NCBI RefSeq assembly: GCF_003202435.1
Contig: NZ_QJHK01000001.1
Coordinates: forward strand, 372,001 to 436,000
Reading direction: 5' to 3'
DNA from: Flavobacterium cheongpyeongense
Lineage (GTDB): Bacteria; Bacteroidota; Bacteroidia; Flavobacteriales; Flavobacteriaceae
DNA length: 64,000 nucleotides
A program made the translations under genes and the position numbers. This document shows positions 51,995 to 61,393 of this stretch, in pieces; position 1 is the stretch's first letter; each line of letters starts with the position of its first letter. The notes beneath the pieces are model-generated. The model saw nothing but the letters and a program-made list of their open reading frames with translations. It was not told where the DNA came from and did no database searches.

Positions 51995-53839
51995 TTAGTT
52001 GATGACTAACTTTTTGACTACAGTTTTTTCTGCTGTGGTAACTTTAACCATGTAAATCCCTTTAGGAAGATGACTTACTGATACAGCATTATCTGAAGTA
52101 TTTTGTTTTTCAAATACTTTTTGACCTGTAAATGAAATAATTTCTATTGAATACGATATCGAATCACTGTAGCTTATCGTAAAGTTTCCGTTAGAAGGAT
52201 TTGGGTAAATTAAAATAGCTTCAGGAGTTTCAACAATTTCTTCATTCGCTTCTTTTGTTGGTTTACTTGCTAAATTGTTACAAGTATCTGTAGCATAAGA
52301 ATCCCATTGAGAACTCAAATTAAAAGTAGTTGTTGGAGCAGTAACAGTCGATTTTCGTCTCAAAGTTACATCGGCTGCAAAGTTGGCTGTTCCACCGTTA
52401 AAAGTACCGATGATATCAATCAAAACGCCGTTTTTAAATAAACCAACCGCATCATTTCCGTTAAAAGTAAGTTCTGTTGCAGCTGTCGAAATATTGGCGG
52501 TACCCGTTAAAAAGCAGGCTGAAGAAATCAAGTTGTTAACAATTACATATTTGCTTCCTGTTGTTAGTGTTCCGCTCAAAGTTAAGCCTGTACTCCATGC
52601 TCCGGCGCCATTTGTCTGTTTTTTTATGGTATAAACAGACATGTTAACCGAACTGCCGGTATTATTGGCTATTTCTAAAGCTTTATTGTTTGAAGACCCT
52701 TCAATATATTCAGAGAAAAGCAGGTCTGTAGCCGTTCCTGTTCCGCTGCTGTTGGTTGTTACAGAAATTGTATTACTCGACGCCGAAGTGTTTCCTGCAG
52801 CATCTTTGGCTTTTACATAAATAGAATAACTTGTAGAAGCAGTTAAACCTGTTATTGTTGCTGTTGTTCCTGAAACATTCGTTTTTAAAACGCTGTTTGC
52901 ATAAACATCGTAACTAGTAACACCTACATTATCTGTAGAAGCGGTCCAGCTTAAAGAGATCGACGTTGCGGTTTTGGTTGTAGAGGCTACACTTGTTGGG
53001 GCAGTCGGAGCTGTGGTATCGCCGGATCCTGACGTGCCGCCCCAAATCTGATTTACATATTCAGGATGATCGATAAACGGATTTCGATTATTTTGGCGTG
53101 CATAAATTGCATTATTTCGGGCAATTTCTCTTGCGCTTACAGGATCTTGTGCATTCCAGGTCAAAAGTATATTTAGGAAAGCAGTTGTAAATACCTGGTT
53201 GCTTGTACCATTAAACATGGCGTATGAATATCCGCCAACCGTATTTTCATAACGTGTGGCAAAGTAAAAATACATTCGGGCAATGTCACCTTTAAAAGCG
53301 TTAATGGGTTCAAAAACAGTCCCTGAATATCCGGAAACTGCACTTGATCCTAATTTGCTTCCGTTTTGAGAAGTATATGTTGCTGAACTTACTGTTCCGT
53401 GTGGGTAATTAGAACGTATTCCATTAACTTTTCCGTCTGTTGGCGTTATAAAATGAGCATCAGCGACCATTGGGGATTGTTCATTAAAAACAGATTGTGG
53501 GATTATATGTTCCCTATTGTAACAATCACCTTCAACAGAATAGTTCCCGCATCGTTGCGTACTTCCTGTGCTATAATTGTAAGGATCTGTCCCTGATGGA
53601 TTTTCAGAATACATGTCTAAAATAGTTCCGTCGTTTTCGTAGAAATTATCAACGTCTGAAGTTAAATAGGTGGTATAAAGTCCTGCATAACCATTATTCG
53701 TATGATCCTTAATAATGTTATACAATTGAGTTTTTAATGTGTATCCGGTTCCGGTTGCGGTGTTGTAATAGCCTGACGGAATTTGTGCAAAGCCCGCTGT
53801 AACGCACACTAATAACAGTAATAAGTAATTTTTTTTCAT
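51995..53839 (-). CDS. T9SS-secreted endonuclease I family protein with FN3 and lamin-tail domains
   Basis: 614 aa with a signal peptide (LLLLVCVTAGFAQ). An endonuclease I (EndA/NucM) domain covers residues about 20-260, with the metal-site signature CYNREHIIPQSVF and the following ADAHFITPTDGKVNG. A fibronectin type III domain (about 275-365) and a lamin-tail-type domain (about 370-490; SEYIEGSSNNKALEIAN) come next. A T9SS type A tail (YPNPSNGNFTIS, GQKVFEKQ, GIYMVKV) ends the protein. It probably degrades extracellular DNA for nutrients or biofilm turnover. The lamin-tail domain is common in secreted bacterial nucleases. It is monocistronic. Confidence 0.9.
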   Translation of the reverse strand: MKKNYLLLLLVCVTAGFAQIPSGYYNTATGTGYTLKTQLYNIIKDHTNNGYAGLYTTYLTSDVDNFYENDGTILDMYSENPSGTDPYNYSTGSTQRCGNYSVEGDCYNREHIIPQSVFNEQSPMVADAHFITPTDGKVNGIRSNYPHGTVSSATYTSQNGSKLGSSAVSGYSGTVFEPINAFKGDIARMYFYFATRYENTVGGYSYAMFNGTSNQVFTTAFLNILLTWNAQDPVSAREIARNNAIYARQNNRNPFIDHPEYVNQIWGGTSGSGDTTAPTAPTSVASTTKTATSISLSWTASTDNVGVTSYDVYANSVLKTNVSGTTATITGLTASTSYSIYVKAKDAAGNTSASSNTISVTTNSSGTGTATDLLFSEYIEGSSNNKALEIANNTGSSVNMSVYTIKKQTNGAGAWSTGLTLSGTLTTGSKYVIVNNLISSACFLTGTANISTAATELTFNGNDAVGLFKNGVLIDIIGTFNGGTANFAADVTLRRKSTVTAPTTTFNLSSQWDSYATDTCNNLASKPTKEANEEIVETPEAILIYPNPSNGNFTISYSDSISYSIEIISFTGQKVFEKQNTSDNAVSVSHLPKGIYMVKVTTAEKTVVKKLVIN

Positions 53840-54204
53840 AAATAAGTTTTTTAGGTTTTGTGAAATACTATTTTAAGAATCTGATGTTTAGAGTTTTAAA
53901 ATAGATACACAGCAAATCTATTACTTTTATGAATAGGATACGTTAAGCGACGTTTAATTTTAAGTGTATTTTCTTACTGATGTTTTTTCCGCATGAAGAG
54001 GGCAATTACAAAAGATTTATTTGGGTAATGAATTTTTTTATTGCTTTTTGATATTCTTTTTCAGCTCTGATGCTTCTGTCGTCGATTGTCTCAATTTTAT
54101 AATCGTGGGCTTTGTTATTTTAATTTTCTAAAACCCAAGTTGTTTTTATAAGAAAACACACTGTTTTTTATAATGTTATTTTTTAAATTTTCTGTTTCAA
54201 AAAA
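53840..54204. other. Gap with a possible decayed coding stretch
   Basis: No intact gene. The part from about 54006 to 54120 on the minus strand is described separately as a possible gene remnant. The remainder is AT-rich spacer without repeats that I could recognise. Confidence 0.4.
54006..54119 (-). pseudogene. Possible C-terminal remnant of a lost gene
   Basis: The minus strand reads in frame NNKAHDYKIETIDDRSI and on to KKFITQINLL followed by TAA at 54006-54008. The frame has a protein-like composition (charged, amphipathic, low codon repetition), yet is bounded upstream by an in-frame stop and has no ATG start. It may be a leftover of a truncated gene. It is too short to assign, and chance is possible. 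Confidence 0.25.
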
Positions 54205-55716
54205 TTACTTCGGAAAATCTTTACTCTGATAAGCTCCTAAATCAGGTGGAGAAGTTCTGGTATTTCCTAAAATATCTAACGGAATAATATAGGCCTGATT
54301 CCCTTTTGCGAAAGCGGCAGAAGTTTTATCAATGTTAAGTTTATTCAGGTTTGTATTGAAAAACGTCGGGTTTTCGTTTAAAATAATAGCGTTATAATGT
54401 GCTGTATCTGTACTGAATTGATAATCGGGATTTGAAGTACTGCCGAATTTCAGTAAACAATTATTTAACTGATAAACGAAAGCAGCAGCAGTATTTTTGT
54501 CTAAATTGAATTCATTAGCATTTGAACCATAAATAATACAATTGTTAAAAGTGGCCTGAGTCAGTGGATTGTTTTCAGGTATGGCTCCTGTAAGTTTGTT
54601 GCTTAAATGTACTGCAAACTGTTGTCCGCCGGACCAAGTGTTGTTAAATGTGCAATGTGTAAATTTATAATCGCCTCCGTAAACGCAAGACAGAGCTGCT
54701 AAACCGGCATAATTGATAACGATATTTTCTCCGTTAATTTTAGCATTTTGTGCCAGAATCCCGTAATTAGAACAATCATAAATCTGTGTGTTTGTAATCT
54801 GAAAAGTTGTGCCGTCCTGATTTCTGATGTCCAGACCAACTATGGCGTTTTTTAAAGTAAGGTGATTTATAGAATGATTAGTGCTTCCGTCAGCGAAAAT
54901 AACTGAATTCCATTGTCCGGGAACATCAGAATATTCAGGTTCCAGACGATCGCCTTCAAAAACCACTTCGTTATCTAAATTCTTAGTTGTTGAAATAGCT
55001 CCATTAATTTGAAGAGAAGCTTTATTGCTTATAAAAAGTCCTGATTTATCGTGAAAATGAACCCTTGATCCGGCTTCAAAAGTTATGGTTTTGTTTTCAG
55101 GAACCCCTGCATATCCGTAAATAACATAAGGTTTTTGTTTGGTAAAAATCAACTCGTTTCCGTTGGTTTCATCGTTGTCGTCCAGATAAAATCCGTCGAC
55201 TTCTTTTCCGTCAATCTCAATTTTTTCTTTGGTTCCGTCAGGATTTTGCTTCGGATATAAAAAAACAGCATCCTGAATTAAGGTAACCAAGGCTACTTTT
55301 TGAAGATTTGAGCCACTGTCAAACTGAATTTCATCTGTATATAAAAAATCAGTTGGATTAGCATCGGTTATATCTGCTGTAGTTTCAATAAAAATGTACA
55401 AACTGTCTTTGGACAAAAGCGTAACATTGTTGAAAACCTTGCCATTATTGCCGTTCATTCCGTCAACAGTCATTCTGTATTTTGAGGTCAAACCGTTTTT
55501 TAGCTGAATAATCGGAATATTAATGTCTTCTTTACTGCGGTTGTAGACTTTTAGGTTATAAGTGCTTGATCCTATGTTTTTAAAAACGGTATCTAAATAA
55601 ACCGTGTCTTTTGAAAATTTTAAATCCCCGGAACTGGCAACTGTGTCAAAATCGGTTCGGCATGAACTGGCAGCTAAAAGGATTCCGAAAATAAGGAGCA
55701 CAAAAAAATGACGCAT
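54205..55716 (-). CDS. Lipoprotein with right-handed parallel beta-helix
   Basis: 503 aa with a lipobox signal (LLIFGILLAASSCRTDFD). The first 170 residues are beta-sandwich-like (DTVFKNIGSSTYNLKVYNRS). Residues about 200-490 hold right-handed beta-helix rungs: INHLTLKNAIVGLDIRNQDG, ITNTQIYDCSNYGILAQNAK, and ATFNNCIIYGSNAN. Its final segment ends with SPPDLGAYQSKD, which is common at the end of surface beta-helix proteins of this phylum. It is likely a surface- or outer-membrane-anchored polysaccharide-binding protein or lyase-like protein, with no catalytic residues recognised. It is monocistronic. Confidence 0.82.
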   Translation of the reverse strand: MRHFFVLLIFGILLAASSCRTDFDTVASSGDLKFSKDTVYLDTVFKNIGSSTYNLKVYNRSKEDINIPIIQLKNGLTSKYRMTVDGMNGNNGKVFNNVTLLSKDSLYIFIETTADITDANPTDFLYTDEIQFDSGSNLQKVALVTLIQDAVFLYPKQNPDGTKEKIEIDGKEVDGFYLDDNDETNGNELIFTKQKPYVIYGYAGVPENKTITFEAGSRVHFHDKSGLFISNKASLQINGAISTTKNLDNEVVFEGDRLEPEYSDVPGQWNSVIFADGSTNHSINHLTLKNAIVGLDIRNQDGTTFQITNTQIYDCSNYGILAQNAKINGENIVINYAGLAALSCVYGGDYKFTHCTFNNTWSGGQQFAVHLSNKLTGAIPENNPLTQATFNNCIIYGSNANEFNLDKNTAAAFVYQLNNCLLKFGSTSNPDYQFSTDTAHYNAIILNENPTFFNTNLNKLNIDKTSAAFAKGNQAYIIPLDILGNTRTSPPDLGAYQSKDFPK

Positions 55717-55842
55717 TTGAATTGATTTTCTGTAAAAATAACAAAAATCTTATAGGTTGTAAACGGATTTTTAATTTTAGAATTGCTTTTTCAGATTTGT
55801 ATCTTATCTTTCTTTAATTTTACGATTTTAAAGCTTATTTTA

Positions 55843-56274
55843 ATGAATCATACAAAAGAGCAGATTATAGCGTTTTGCAATGAGTTTTCGAAAAACACTT
55901 TGATGGAAACGCTAAAAATAGAATATATAGATGCAGGTGAAGATTTTTTAGTTGCCAAAATGCCTGTAAATCCTTCAGTTCATCAGCCAATGGGGCTTTT
56001 GCATGGAGGTGCTTCGGTGGCCTTGGCAGAGAGTGTGGGTAGTGCTGCATCTCATTTTTTTATCAATGTAAAAGAACAGGAAGTACGAGGTATAGAAATT
56101 TCGGCTAACCATTTAAAAAGTATCCGTGAGGGTATTGTTTTCGGGACAGCCCGTATCATTCATAAAGGCAGAAGCCTTCATCTTTGGGAAATTAAAATTA
56201 CTGATGAAGCGGGGAACTTGATTTCGCTTTGTAAATTGACAAACATCGTTCTGGAGAAAAAGAAAGCTGAATAA
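55843..56274 (+). CDS. Hotdog-fold thioesterase (probable DHNA-CoA thioesterase)
   Basis: 143 aa from the start at 55843 (MNHTKEQIIAF); an earlier in-frame ATG at 55783 adds 20 hydrophobic residues. The hotdog motif HQPMGLLHGGASVALAES contains the catalytic Glu/Gly helix of the PaaI/YbdB group, which includes MenI. It ends by overlapping menF by one base (TAATG). That gene order fits the thioesterase releasing 1,4-dihydroxy-2-naphthoate in menaquinone synthesis. Other acyl-CoA thioesterase substrates cannot be excluded. Confidence 0.82.
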   Translation: MNHTKEQIIAFCNEFSKNTLMETLKIEYIDAGEDFLVAKMPVNPSVHQPMGLLHGGASVALAESVGSAASHFFINVKEQEVRGIEISANHLKSIREGIVFGTARIIHKGRSLHLWEIKITDEAGNLISLCKLTNIVLEKKKAE

Positions 56275-57356
56275 TGAAAATGAATAATTTCTTTTCGAAG
56301 ATAAAATTACATAAAGCACAAAACTTACCTTTTGTACTTTATTCAAAGCCAAATTCTAAAAACCTCATTGTTTTTTTGCAGCAAAATGATACTTTATATA
56401 AAGTTTCGAATTACAGCGAAAAAGGATTTGTATTTGCCTCATTTGATGAAAAACAACTGATTTTAATTCCAAAAAATGCATCAGAAATTATCAGTATTGA
56501 TAAAGAAATAATAGAATTTTCATCGATTGAAACTGATGATTGGAATTTTAATTCTGAAGAAAAAAAAGATTATGAAGATTTAGTCGTAAAAGGAATTAAA
56601 GCAATCAAAAATGACGAATTCAAGAAAGTCGTTTTATCGAGAAGCGAAATTGTAGATTTAGCGGAATTTGATTTTATTGCGACATTTCAGCATTTGGTTC
56701 AATTATATCCTACCACTTTTACATATTGCTTTTTTCATCCAAAAATAGGACTTTGGATAGGAGCAACACCAGAGCAATTGCTAAAAGCAAAAGGAAATGT
56801 TTTTGAAACAACCGCTTTGGCCGGGACACAAAAAGCAAATTTAGAAACTGAAATACGTTGGGAACAAAAAGAAAAAGACGAACAGCAATATGTAACTGAT
56901 TTTATTGTAAAACGTTTACGGGAAGTTGCAAATTCAGTTGTGGTTACAGAACCCTACAGTATTAAAGCGGGGGCAATCTGGCATATTAAAACAGATATTT
57001 CGGGAGTTTTGAATGATAATTCGACTTTAGAAGAAGTTATCGATACCCTTCATCCAACACCGGCAGTTTGTGGTTTGCCAAAGAAAAAAGCAAAAGCTTT
57101 TATTTTAGAAAACGAAAATTATGACCGTACTTTTTACACGGGTTTCTTAGGCGAATTAAACAGCAGTTTCTCTGGAAATGAAATAAATTCTGATTTATTT
57201 GTAAATTTACGGAGCATGCAGATCCGTGAGAACAAAGCTGTTTTGTATATGGGCTGCGGAATTACAAAAGAAAGCATTCCTGAAAAAGAGTGGGAGGAAA
57301 GTGTCAATAAATCGATGACGATGAAGAGAGTCTTGAGAATAAAGAATAAAGAATAA
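56274..57356 (+). CDS. menF: Isochorismate synthase (MenF-type)
   Basis: 360 aa. It has the chorismate-binding core: KVVLSRSEIV, FCFFHPKIGLWIGATPE (here YCFFHPKIGLWIGATPEQLL), TTALAGTQ, and CGLPKKKAKAFI with FYTGFLGEL. It converts chorismate to isochorismate as the first step to menaquinone. The upstream thioesterase overlaps it by one base, supporting a menaquinone role over siderophore synthesis. The last codons (RIKNKE and stop) are made from the first units of a 15-copy GAATAAA tandem repeat, an unusual gene end. Confidence 0.88.
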   Translation: MKMNNFFSKIKLHKAQNLPFVLYSKPNSKNLIVFLQQNDTLYKVSNYSEKGFVFASFDEKQLILIPKNASEIISIDKEIIEFSSIETDDWNFNSEEKKDYEDLVVKGIKAIKNDEFKKVVLSRSEIVDLAEFDFIATFQHLVQLYPTTFTYCFFHPKIGLWIGATPEQLLKAKGNVFETTALAGTQKANLETEIRWEQKEKDEQQYVTDFIVKRLREVANSVVVTEPYSIKAGAIWHIKTDISGVLNDNSTLEEVIDTLHPTPAVCGLPKKKAKAFILENENYDRTFYTGFLGELNSSFSGNEINSDLFVNLRSMQIRENKAVLYMGCGITKESIPEKEWEESVNKSMTMKRVLRIKNKE

Positions 57357-57445
57357 AGAATAAAGAATAAAGAATAAAGAATAAAGAATAAAGAATAAAG
57401 AATAAAGAATAAAGAATAAAGAATAAAGAATAAAGAATAAAGAAT
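57337..57445. repeat. Heptanucleotide tandem repeat (GAATAAA) x15
   Basis: Fifteen exact copies of GAATAAA from 57337 to 57441, plus a partial GAAT to 57445. The first units encode the last menF codons and its TAA stop. The rest lies between menF and bshB1. Perfect identity of all copies points to recent slippage or expansion. A copy-number change would not alter the MenF sequence but would shift the distance to the bshB1 region. Confidence 0.95.
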
Positions 57446-57539
57446 GTTGTTAAAAACAATTTTAGTTTTCAAAATTGAGATTGAATTGATTTTTGAACTT
57501 GCCATTGTTATTGATTTTTGCCATTGAATTTGATAAATT

Positions 57540-58256
57540 ATGAAATTAGATATATTAGCATTTGGTGCACATCCGGATGATGTAGAATTAGGATGTGCCG
57601 GAACCATTTTAAAGGAAATATCGCTAGGTAAAAAAGTAGGTATTGTTGATTTGACCCGAGGTGAGTTAGGAACCCGGGGAACAGCAGAGATCAGGGATAA
57701 AGAAGCGAGAGCAGCAGCGAAAATTCTAGGGGTTTTAGTTCGTGAAAATCTGGCTATGCGAGATGGTTTCTTTATAAATGACGAAAAGCATCAGACGGAA
57801 ATTATTAAAATGATTCGGAAATATAAACCCGAAATTGTTTTATGCAATGCAATAGACGATCGCCACATCGATCACGGTAAAGGTAGTAAGTTGGTTTCTG
57901 ACTCTTGTTTTTTGTCGGGATTGATGAAAATTGAAACTTCATTTGACGGAAAAAAACAGGATGCCTGGAGACCCAAAGTAGTCTATCATTATATTCAGTG
58001 GAAAAATATCGAACCCGATTTCGTTGTAGATATTACAGGATTTGAAGAAAAGAAAACGGAAGCAATACTGGCTTATAAAACGCAATTTTATGATCCCGAT
58101 TCCAAAGAGCCGGCAACACCTATTACAAGTAAAAATTTTCTGGAAAGCTTAAATTACAGGGCGCAGGACTTAGGAAGGCTGGTTGGAAAAGATTTTGCTG
58201 AAGGTTTTACAGTTGAAAGGTATTTGGCTGTCAATAGCTTAGGAGATTTGATATAA
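57540..58256 (+). CDS. bshB1: Bacillithiol biosynthesis deacetylase BshB1
   Basis: 238 aa. The zinc-dependent deacetylase (PIG-L/LmbE) fold opens with MKLDILAFGAHPDDVELGC, where H11 and D14 bind zinc, and has TRGELGTRGTAEIRDKEA and the later HIDHGKG zinc His. It removes the acetyl group from N-acetylglucosaminyl-malate, the second step of bacillithiol synthesis, in the cytoplasm. BshB1 is typical of Bacteroidota that make this thiol. The heptanucleotide repeat lies 94 bp upstream and might influence expression. A tRNA-His gene follows. Confidence 0.95.
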   Translation: MKLDILAFGAHPDDVELGCAGTILKEISLGKKVGIVDLTRGELGTRGTAEIRDKEARAAAKILGVLVRENLAMRDGFFINDEKHQTEIIKMIRKYKPEIVLCNAIDDRHIDHGKGSKLVSDSCFLSGLMKIETSFDGKKQDAWRPKVVYHYIQWKNIEPDFVVDITGFEEKKTEAILAYKTQFYDPDSKEPATPITSKNFLESLNYRAQDLGRLVGKDFAEGFTVERYLAVNSLGDLI

Positions 58257-58283
58257 AAAGATGGATTTTTTTTTAATTTTTTC

Positions 58284-58314
58284 TTTGTAGAAGTAAACCT
58301 TTGTCATATATTTG
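58284..58314 (+). promoter_or_regulatory. Promoter of tRNA-His
   Basis: TTTG (58284-58287), a 19-nt spacer and TATATTTG (58307-58314) match the Bacteroidota consensus, 29 bp before the tRNA. Confidence 0.75.
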
Positions 58315-58343
58315 CAACCGCTAAGAGAAAGCTTAGCTAAAAT

Positions 58344-58420
58344 GGTGGTTGTAGCTCAGTTGGTTAGAGTAGCGGTTTGTGGTGCCGCGGGTCGCCGGTT
58401 CGAACCCGGTCAGCCACCCA
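58344..58420 (+). tRNA. tRNA-His (anticodon GTG)
   Basis: A cloverleaf is visible: acceptor GTGGTTG with CAGCCAC (one G-T pair), a D-arm with AGCTC/GAGT, an anticodon stem GCGGT/GCCGC with loop TTGTGGT (anticodon GTG), and a T-arm with GGTTCGAACC. An extra G at 58344 can pair with C73, as required for tRNA-His. The 3' end reads CCA partly in the genome. Confidence 0.95.
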
Positions 58421-58430
58421 GAAATTTAAA

Positions 58431-58458
58431 GCCTTGAAATGATTCAGGGCTTTTTTTG
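58431..58458 (+). terminator. Terminator of tRNA-His
   Basis: AAGCCTTGAA and TTCAGGGCTT arms form a hairpin followed by seven T. Confidence 0.75.
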
Positions 58459-58771
58459 TGGATTAAATTTACGGATAACCCGATAAATGGAGGATCAGGT
58501 GCAAAAGTTGGGGATTAGGCAAAAAGATTATATAATCTGGATAAAAAGAAGTCTATATTTCTAAATAAGGATCAAAACTAAAAGAAGTAGTCCGAAATGT
58601 AAAATCAATTGTTACATTTCTCTATTTCGATGATTATTTAATCAAACATTATCTCATCAAAAGAGCTTTTACTAAAATAGAGTTAATAAAAAACGCTGAA
58701 AATTATTGATGATTTTCAGCGTTTTACTTTTCGGACAGCCTCTTAATTTCTTTTTTGAGGTTTAAGGTATA
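58459..58771. other. Gap without a gene (right part is a terminator)
   Basis: AT-rich spacer between tRNA-His and the outer-membrane receptor gene. It contains AGTCCGAAATGT at about 58590 and CTTTTCGGACAGCC at about 58728, the latter matching a motif near 22975. No open frame of interest was found. Confidence 0.5.
58686..58725 (-). terminator. Terminator of the outer-membrane receptor gene
   Basis: AAAACGCTGAAAAT (58690-58703) pairs perfectly with ATTTTCAGCGTTTT (58712-58725) over 14 bp, with T-runs on the minus strand. It lies 47 bp after the receptor gene stop. Confidence 0.8.
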
Positions 58772-61300
58772 TTATCCTGGAAATTCTCCTCCGTTATCTC
58801 CTCCACCTTCATTTCTAGGCACTCCGTTCTTTTCTCTATCATTTTTAGACTTGTTGAAACGATAAGTAAACGATAAATTGAACTGACGTTTGCGGAACTG
58901 AAATTCACTATAAGCTGTTTGAGTCATTAAATCCTTATTATCATCATCGTAAAAGTTGGTATATGACCTCATTTTTCTTGAATTGAAAATATCACTGATA
59001 TTGAATGCAATGGTTGCTTTGTCTTTTAAGACATCTTTACTGAAAGCGGTATTTAAACCGAATTGTCCAAGATTTTTACCTTGCGCTGTTTTTTGCTCCC
59101 CATTGTAATTGCCACTTAACTGCCAGTCAATTTTATATGGCAGGGTTACTTTTGAACTAATTCTGGAAAACCATGTAGTAGCCTGATTATTCAGGTTTTG
59201 TACAATCACGTTCCCATTATTATCTTCGTAGCTATTTTCTCCTGTTGTTTTTACATTATAAAAATTGAAGTTACTATTTAATTTCCACCATTTGAATGGG
59301 GTATAATTTAATGTAAATTCAAAACCAATTTTTTGTTCTTTTCCTACGTTAATTGGTGAATTTTTAATAACCGGAATTCCATCAACTGTTTCACCAGGTG
59401 CAGGAGTTACAACATTACCATCAGGAGTTACAACATCGCCTGTAGGAAATCTTACAAAACTAAAAACATCTTTTGTATCTTCAAAATAAGCCGAAGTGCT
59501 AAAAGTTACCTTATCCCAACGTTTGAGATACCCAATATCATACTTATCTGTTAGGGAAGGATTTAAATCAGGATTCCCCTGAAATATATTGATATTGCTG
59601 GCATAGTTTACCGCCGGGTTCATAAAACGTCCTCTTGGTCTTGATAAACGCTTACTGTAACTTGCATTAAAATTACTCTGAGTTGATATTTCATAGCTTA
59701 TAAAAGCACTTGGAAATAAATTATTGTAATTCTTAGTATTAAATTTATTTGTATCTAAAAGATTTACTTCAATATTGGTGTCTTCCCAACGCAATCCAAA
59801 TAAATAAGAAAATTTATTTACTTTAAAACCGTATGAAGTATACAATGCATTTATATTTTCTTTGTACTCTAAAGTATTGGATAAATTTTCATCTTTTTCA
59901 TACATCCCATTGACAAGATTGGCAACATAGTATACATTATTTAAATCGCCAAAGCTTCCTTTGTATCCTGCTTCAAACTGGCTTCCTTTTCCTAATGGCA
60001 AAACATAGTCTGCCTGTAACTGAATTTGTTTCTGAACCTGATTATTTAACGTTCTATTGAAAGTAGGCTCTGCTGTAATTACGCTGTTACTGTCGTCTGT
60101 GTTTCGTGAAATCGATAAATCGGCTGTAAGTTTATGCCCTTTATCGTTGAAATTTTTAATTAAATTGGATGTATATTCTACATTTTCCCCTCCAGTATCT
60201 CCATTATTTAATCTGGATGAATTTCCTGTAGCAACACGATTAGCATCATAATTATAATAATTGATCAGATCTCTGTCTTCTCCTGTATTTTTTTGATAAT
60301 TGATCGCATTTGTCCAGAAAGTCGTTGGCGTAATTGACCATTCTATTCCGGCCCTTCCATTAAATCCGTCTCTGGTTCTTTTAGTGTCACGGGTTTCATC
60401 TAAGTATGATTTAGGAGAACCATCCTCATTAAAGTATTTTGTATTGGTTAAACCTTCTCCTTCATTTGTTCTGTAATTATATCCGGCTGTAGTAAAATAA
60501 TTTAATTTTTCCGTTTTATAATTCAGATTGGCACTAAGTCCATACGTTTCAGGAAGTCCTGTTGAGGCAATAAAAGTTCCGTTGAAACCTTGATTTTTTC
60601 CTTTTTTAAGAATAATATTAATCAAACCAGAACCACCTTCTGCATCATAACGTGCTGATGGATTGGTAATCACTTCAACTTTATCAATTGCATCTGCGGG
60701 TAATTGGCGAAGAGCTTCGGCAATATTAATTGCGTTTGAAGGTCTTCCGTCTATTAAAATTCGGATATTATCGCTTCCTCTTAAGCTTACATTTCCTTCT
60801 GTATCGACAGAAACTGATGGAACATTGTCTAAAACGTCACTCACTGTTCCACCTTTTACCATCATATCCTGACCAACATTGTAAACTTTTTTGTCAAGCT
60901 TTATTTCAACCGTCGATTTTTCAGCGCGAACTAACACTTCATTTAATTGTGCGGCATCTTCAGCAAGATTTACATCTCCCAAATTTGTATCAGCCGATAT
61001 ATTTTTCCCTTTTATTTCAGTGGACTTAAACGAAATAAATTCAATTTTGATATCATAAATACCAGGTGCAACAACCACATCAAACTCTCCTTTTGGATTG
61101 GTAATTCCTCCTGCTATAACTTTAGTCTGATTAACCGGAGTAACAGAAATAGTGGCATACTCCAATGGTTGTTTTGTTACTTTTTCTAAAACTTTTCCTG
61201 TGATTTTTACTTTATTTTGGCTTGTAGATCTTTCTTGTGCAAAATTATACATCCCTGAGAACAGAAACATGATTAATATTGCAAATTTGATTTTTTTCAT
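58772..61300 (-). CDS. TonB-dependent receptor-like outer membrane beta-barrel protein
   Basis: 842 aa from the start at 61300 (MKKIKFAILIMFLFSGMYNFAQ); an ATG at 61318 adds six residues. It has a CarboxypepD_reg-like domain (about 35-115), then a plug domain (VSDVLDNVPSVSVDTEGNVS, LRGSDNIRILIDGRPS) and a large outer-membrane beta-barrel of the SusC-independent family. The C-terminus (FRKRQFNLSFTYRFNKSK) ends in a Gly/Asn/Glu-rich tail. No TonB box was recognised, and this subgroup is often annotated as outer membrane beta-barrel family protein. The substrate is unknown. The promoter is at 61333-61340. Confidence 0.9.
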   Translation of the reverse strand: MKKIKFAILIMFLFSGMYNFAQERSTSQNKVKITGKVLEKVTKQPLEYATISVTPVNQTKVIAGGITNPKGEFDVVVAPGIYDIKIEFISFKSTEIKGKNISADTNLGDVNLAEDAAQLNEVLVRAEKSTVEIKLDKKVYNVGQDMMVKGGTVSDVLDNVPSVSVDTEGNVSLRGSDNIRILIDGRPSNAINIAEALRQLPADAIDKVEVITNPSARYDAEGGSGLINIILKKGKNQGFNGTFIASTGLPETYGLSANLNYKTEKLNYFTTAGYNYRTNEGEGLTNTKYFNEDGSPKSYLDETRDTKRTRDGFNGRAGIEWSITPTTFWTNAINYQKNTGEDRDLINYYNYDANRVATGNSSRLNNGDTGGENVEYTSNLIKNFNDKGHKLTADLSISRNTDDSNSVITAEPTFNRTLNNQVQKQIQLQADYVLPLGKGSQFEAGYKGSFGDLNNVYYVANLVNGMYEKDENLSNTLEYKENINALYTSYGFKVNKFSYLFGLRWEDTNIEVNLLDTNKFNTKNYNNLFPSAFISYEISTQSNFNASYSKRLSRPRGRFMNPAVNYASNINIFQGNPDLNPSLTDKYDIGYLKRWDKVTFSTSAYFEDTKDVFSFVRFPTGDVVTPDGNVVTPAPGETVDGIPVIKNSPINVGKEQKIGFEFTLNYTPFKWWKLNSNFNFYNVKTTGENSYEDNNGNVIVQNLNNQATTWFSRISSKVTLPYKIDWQLSGNYNGEQKTAQGKNLGQFGLNTAFSKDVLKDKATIAFNISDIFNSRKMRSYTNFYDDDNKDLMTQTAYSEFQFRKRQFNLSFTYRFNKSKNDREKNGVPRNEGGGDNGGEFPG

Positions 61301-61332
61301 TATTTTTTTTGTTATCATTTTCTTTTAGACCA

Positions 61333-61340
61333 CAAATATA
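61333..61340 (-). promoter_or_regulatory. Promoter -7 box of the receptor gene
   Basis: Minus strand TATATTTG (61340 to 61333) matches TAnnTTTG, 32 bp before the start at 61300. Confidence 0.55.
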
Positions 61341-61393
61341 ACTCTGGGTTTAAAGCAAGGAATCACAAAAAAATGTTAATTGAGGATTCTGAA

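Noticed and set aside
57337..57445. CRISPR array
   Set aside because: The 7-bp units are directly tandem without spacers, and no cas genes are present.
57134..57607. A 157-aa minus-strand frame with repeated FILYSL units
   Set aside because: It is the antisense reading of the GAATAAA tandem repeat plus the ends of menF and bshB1.
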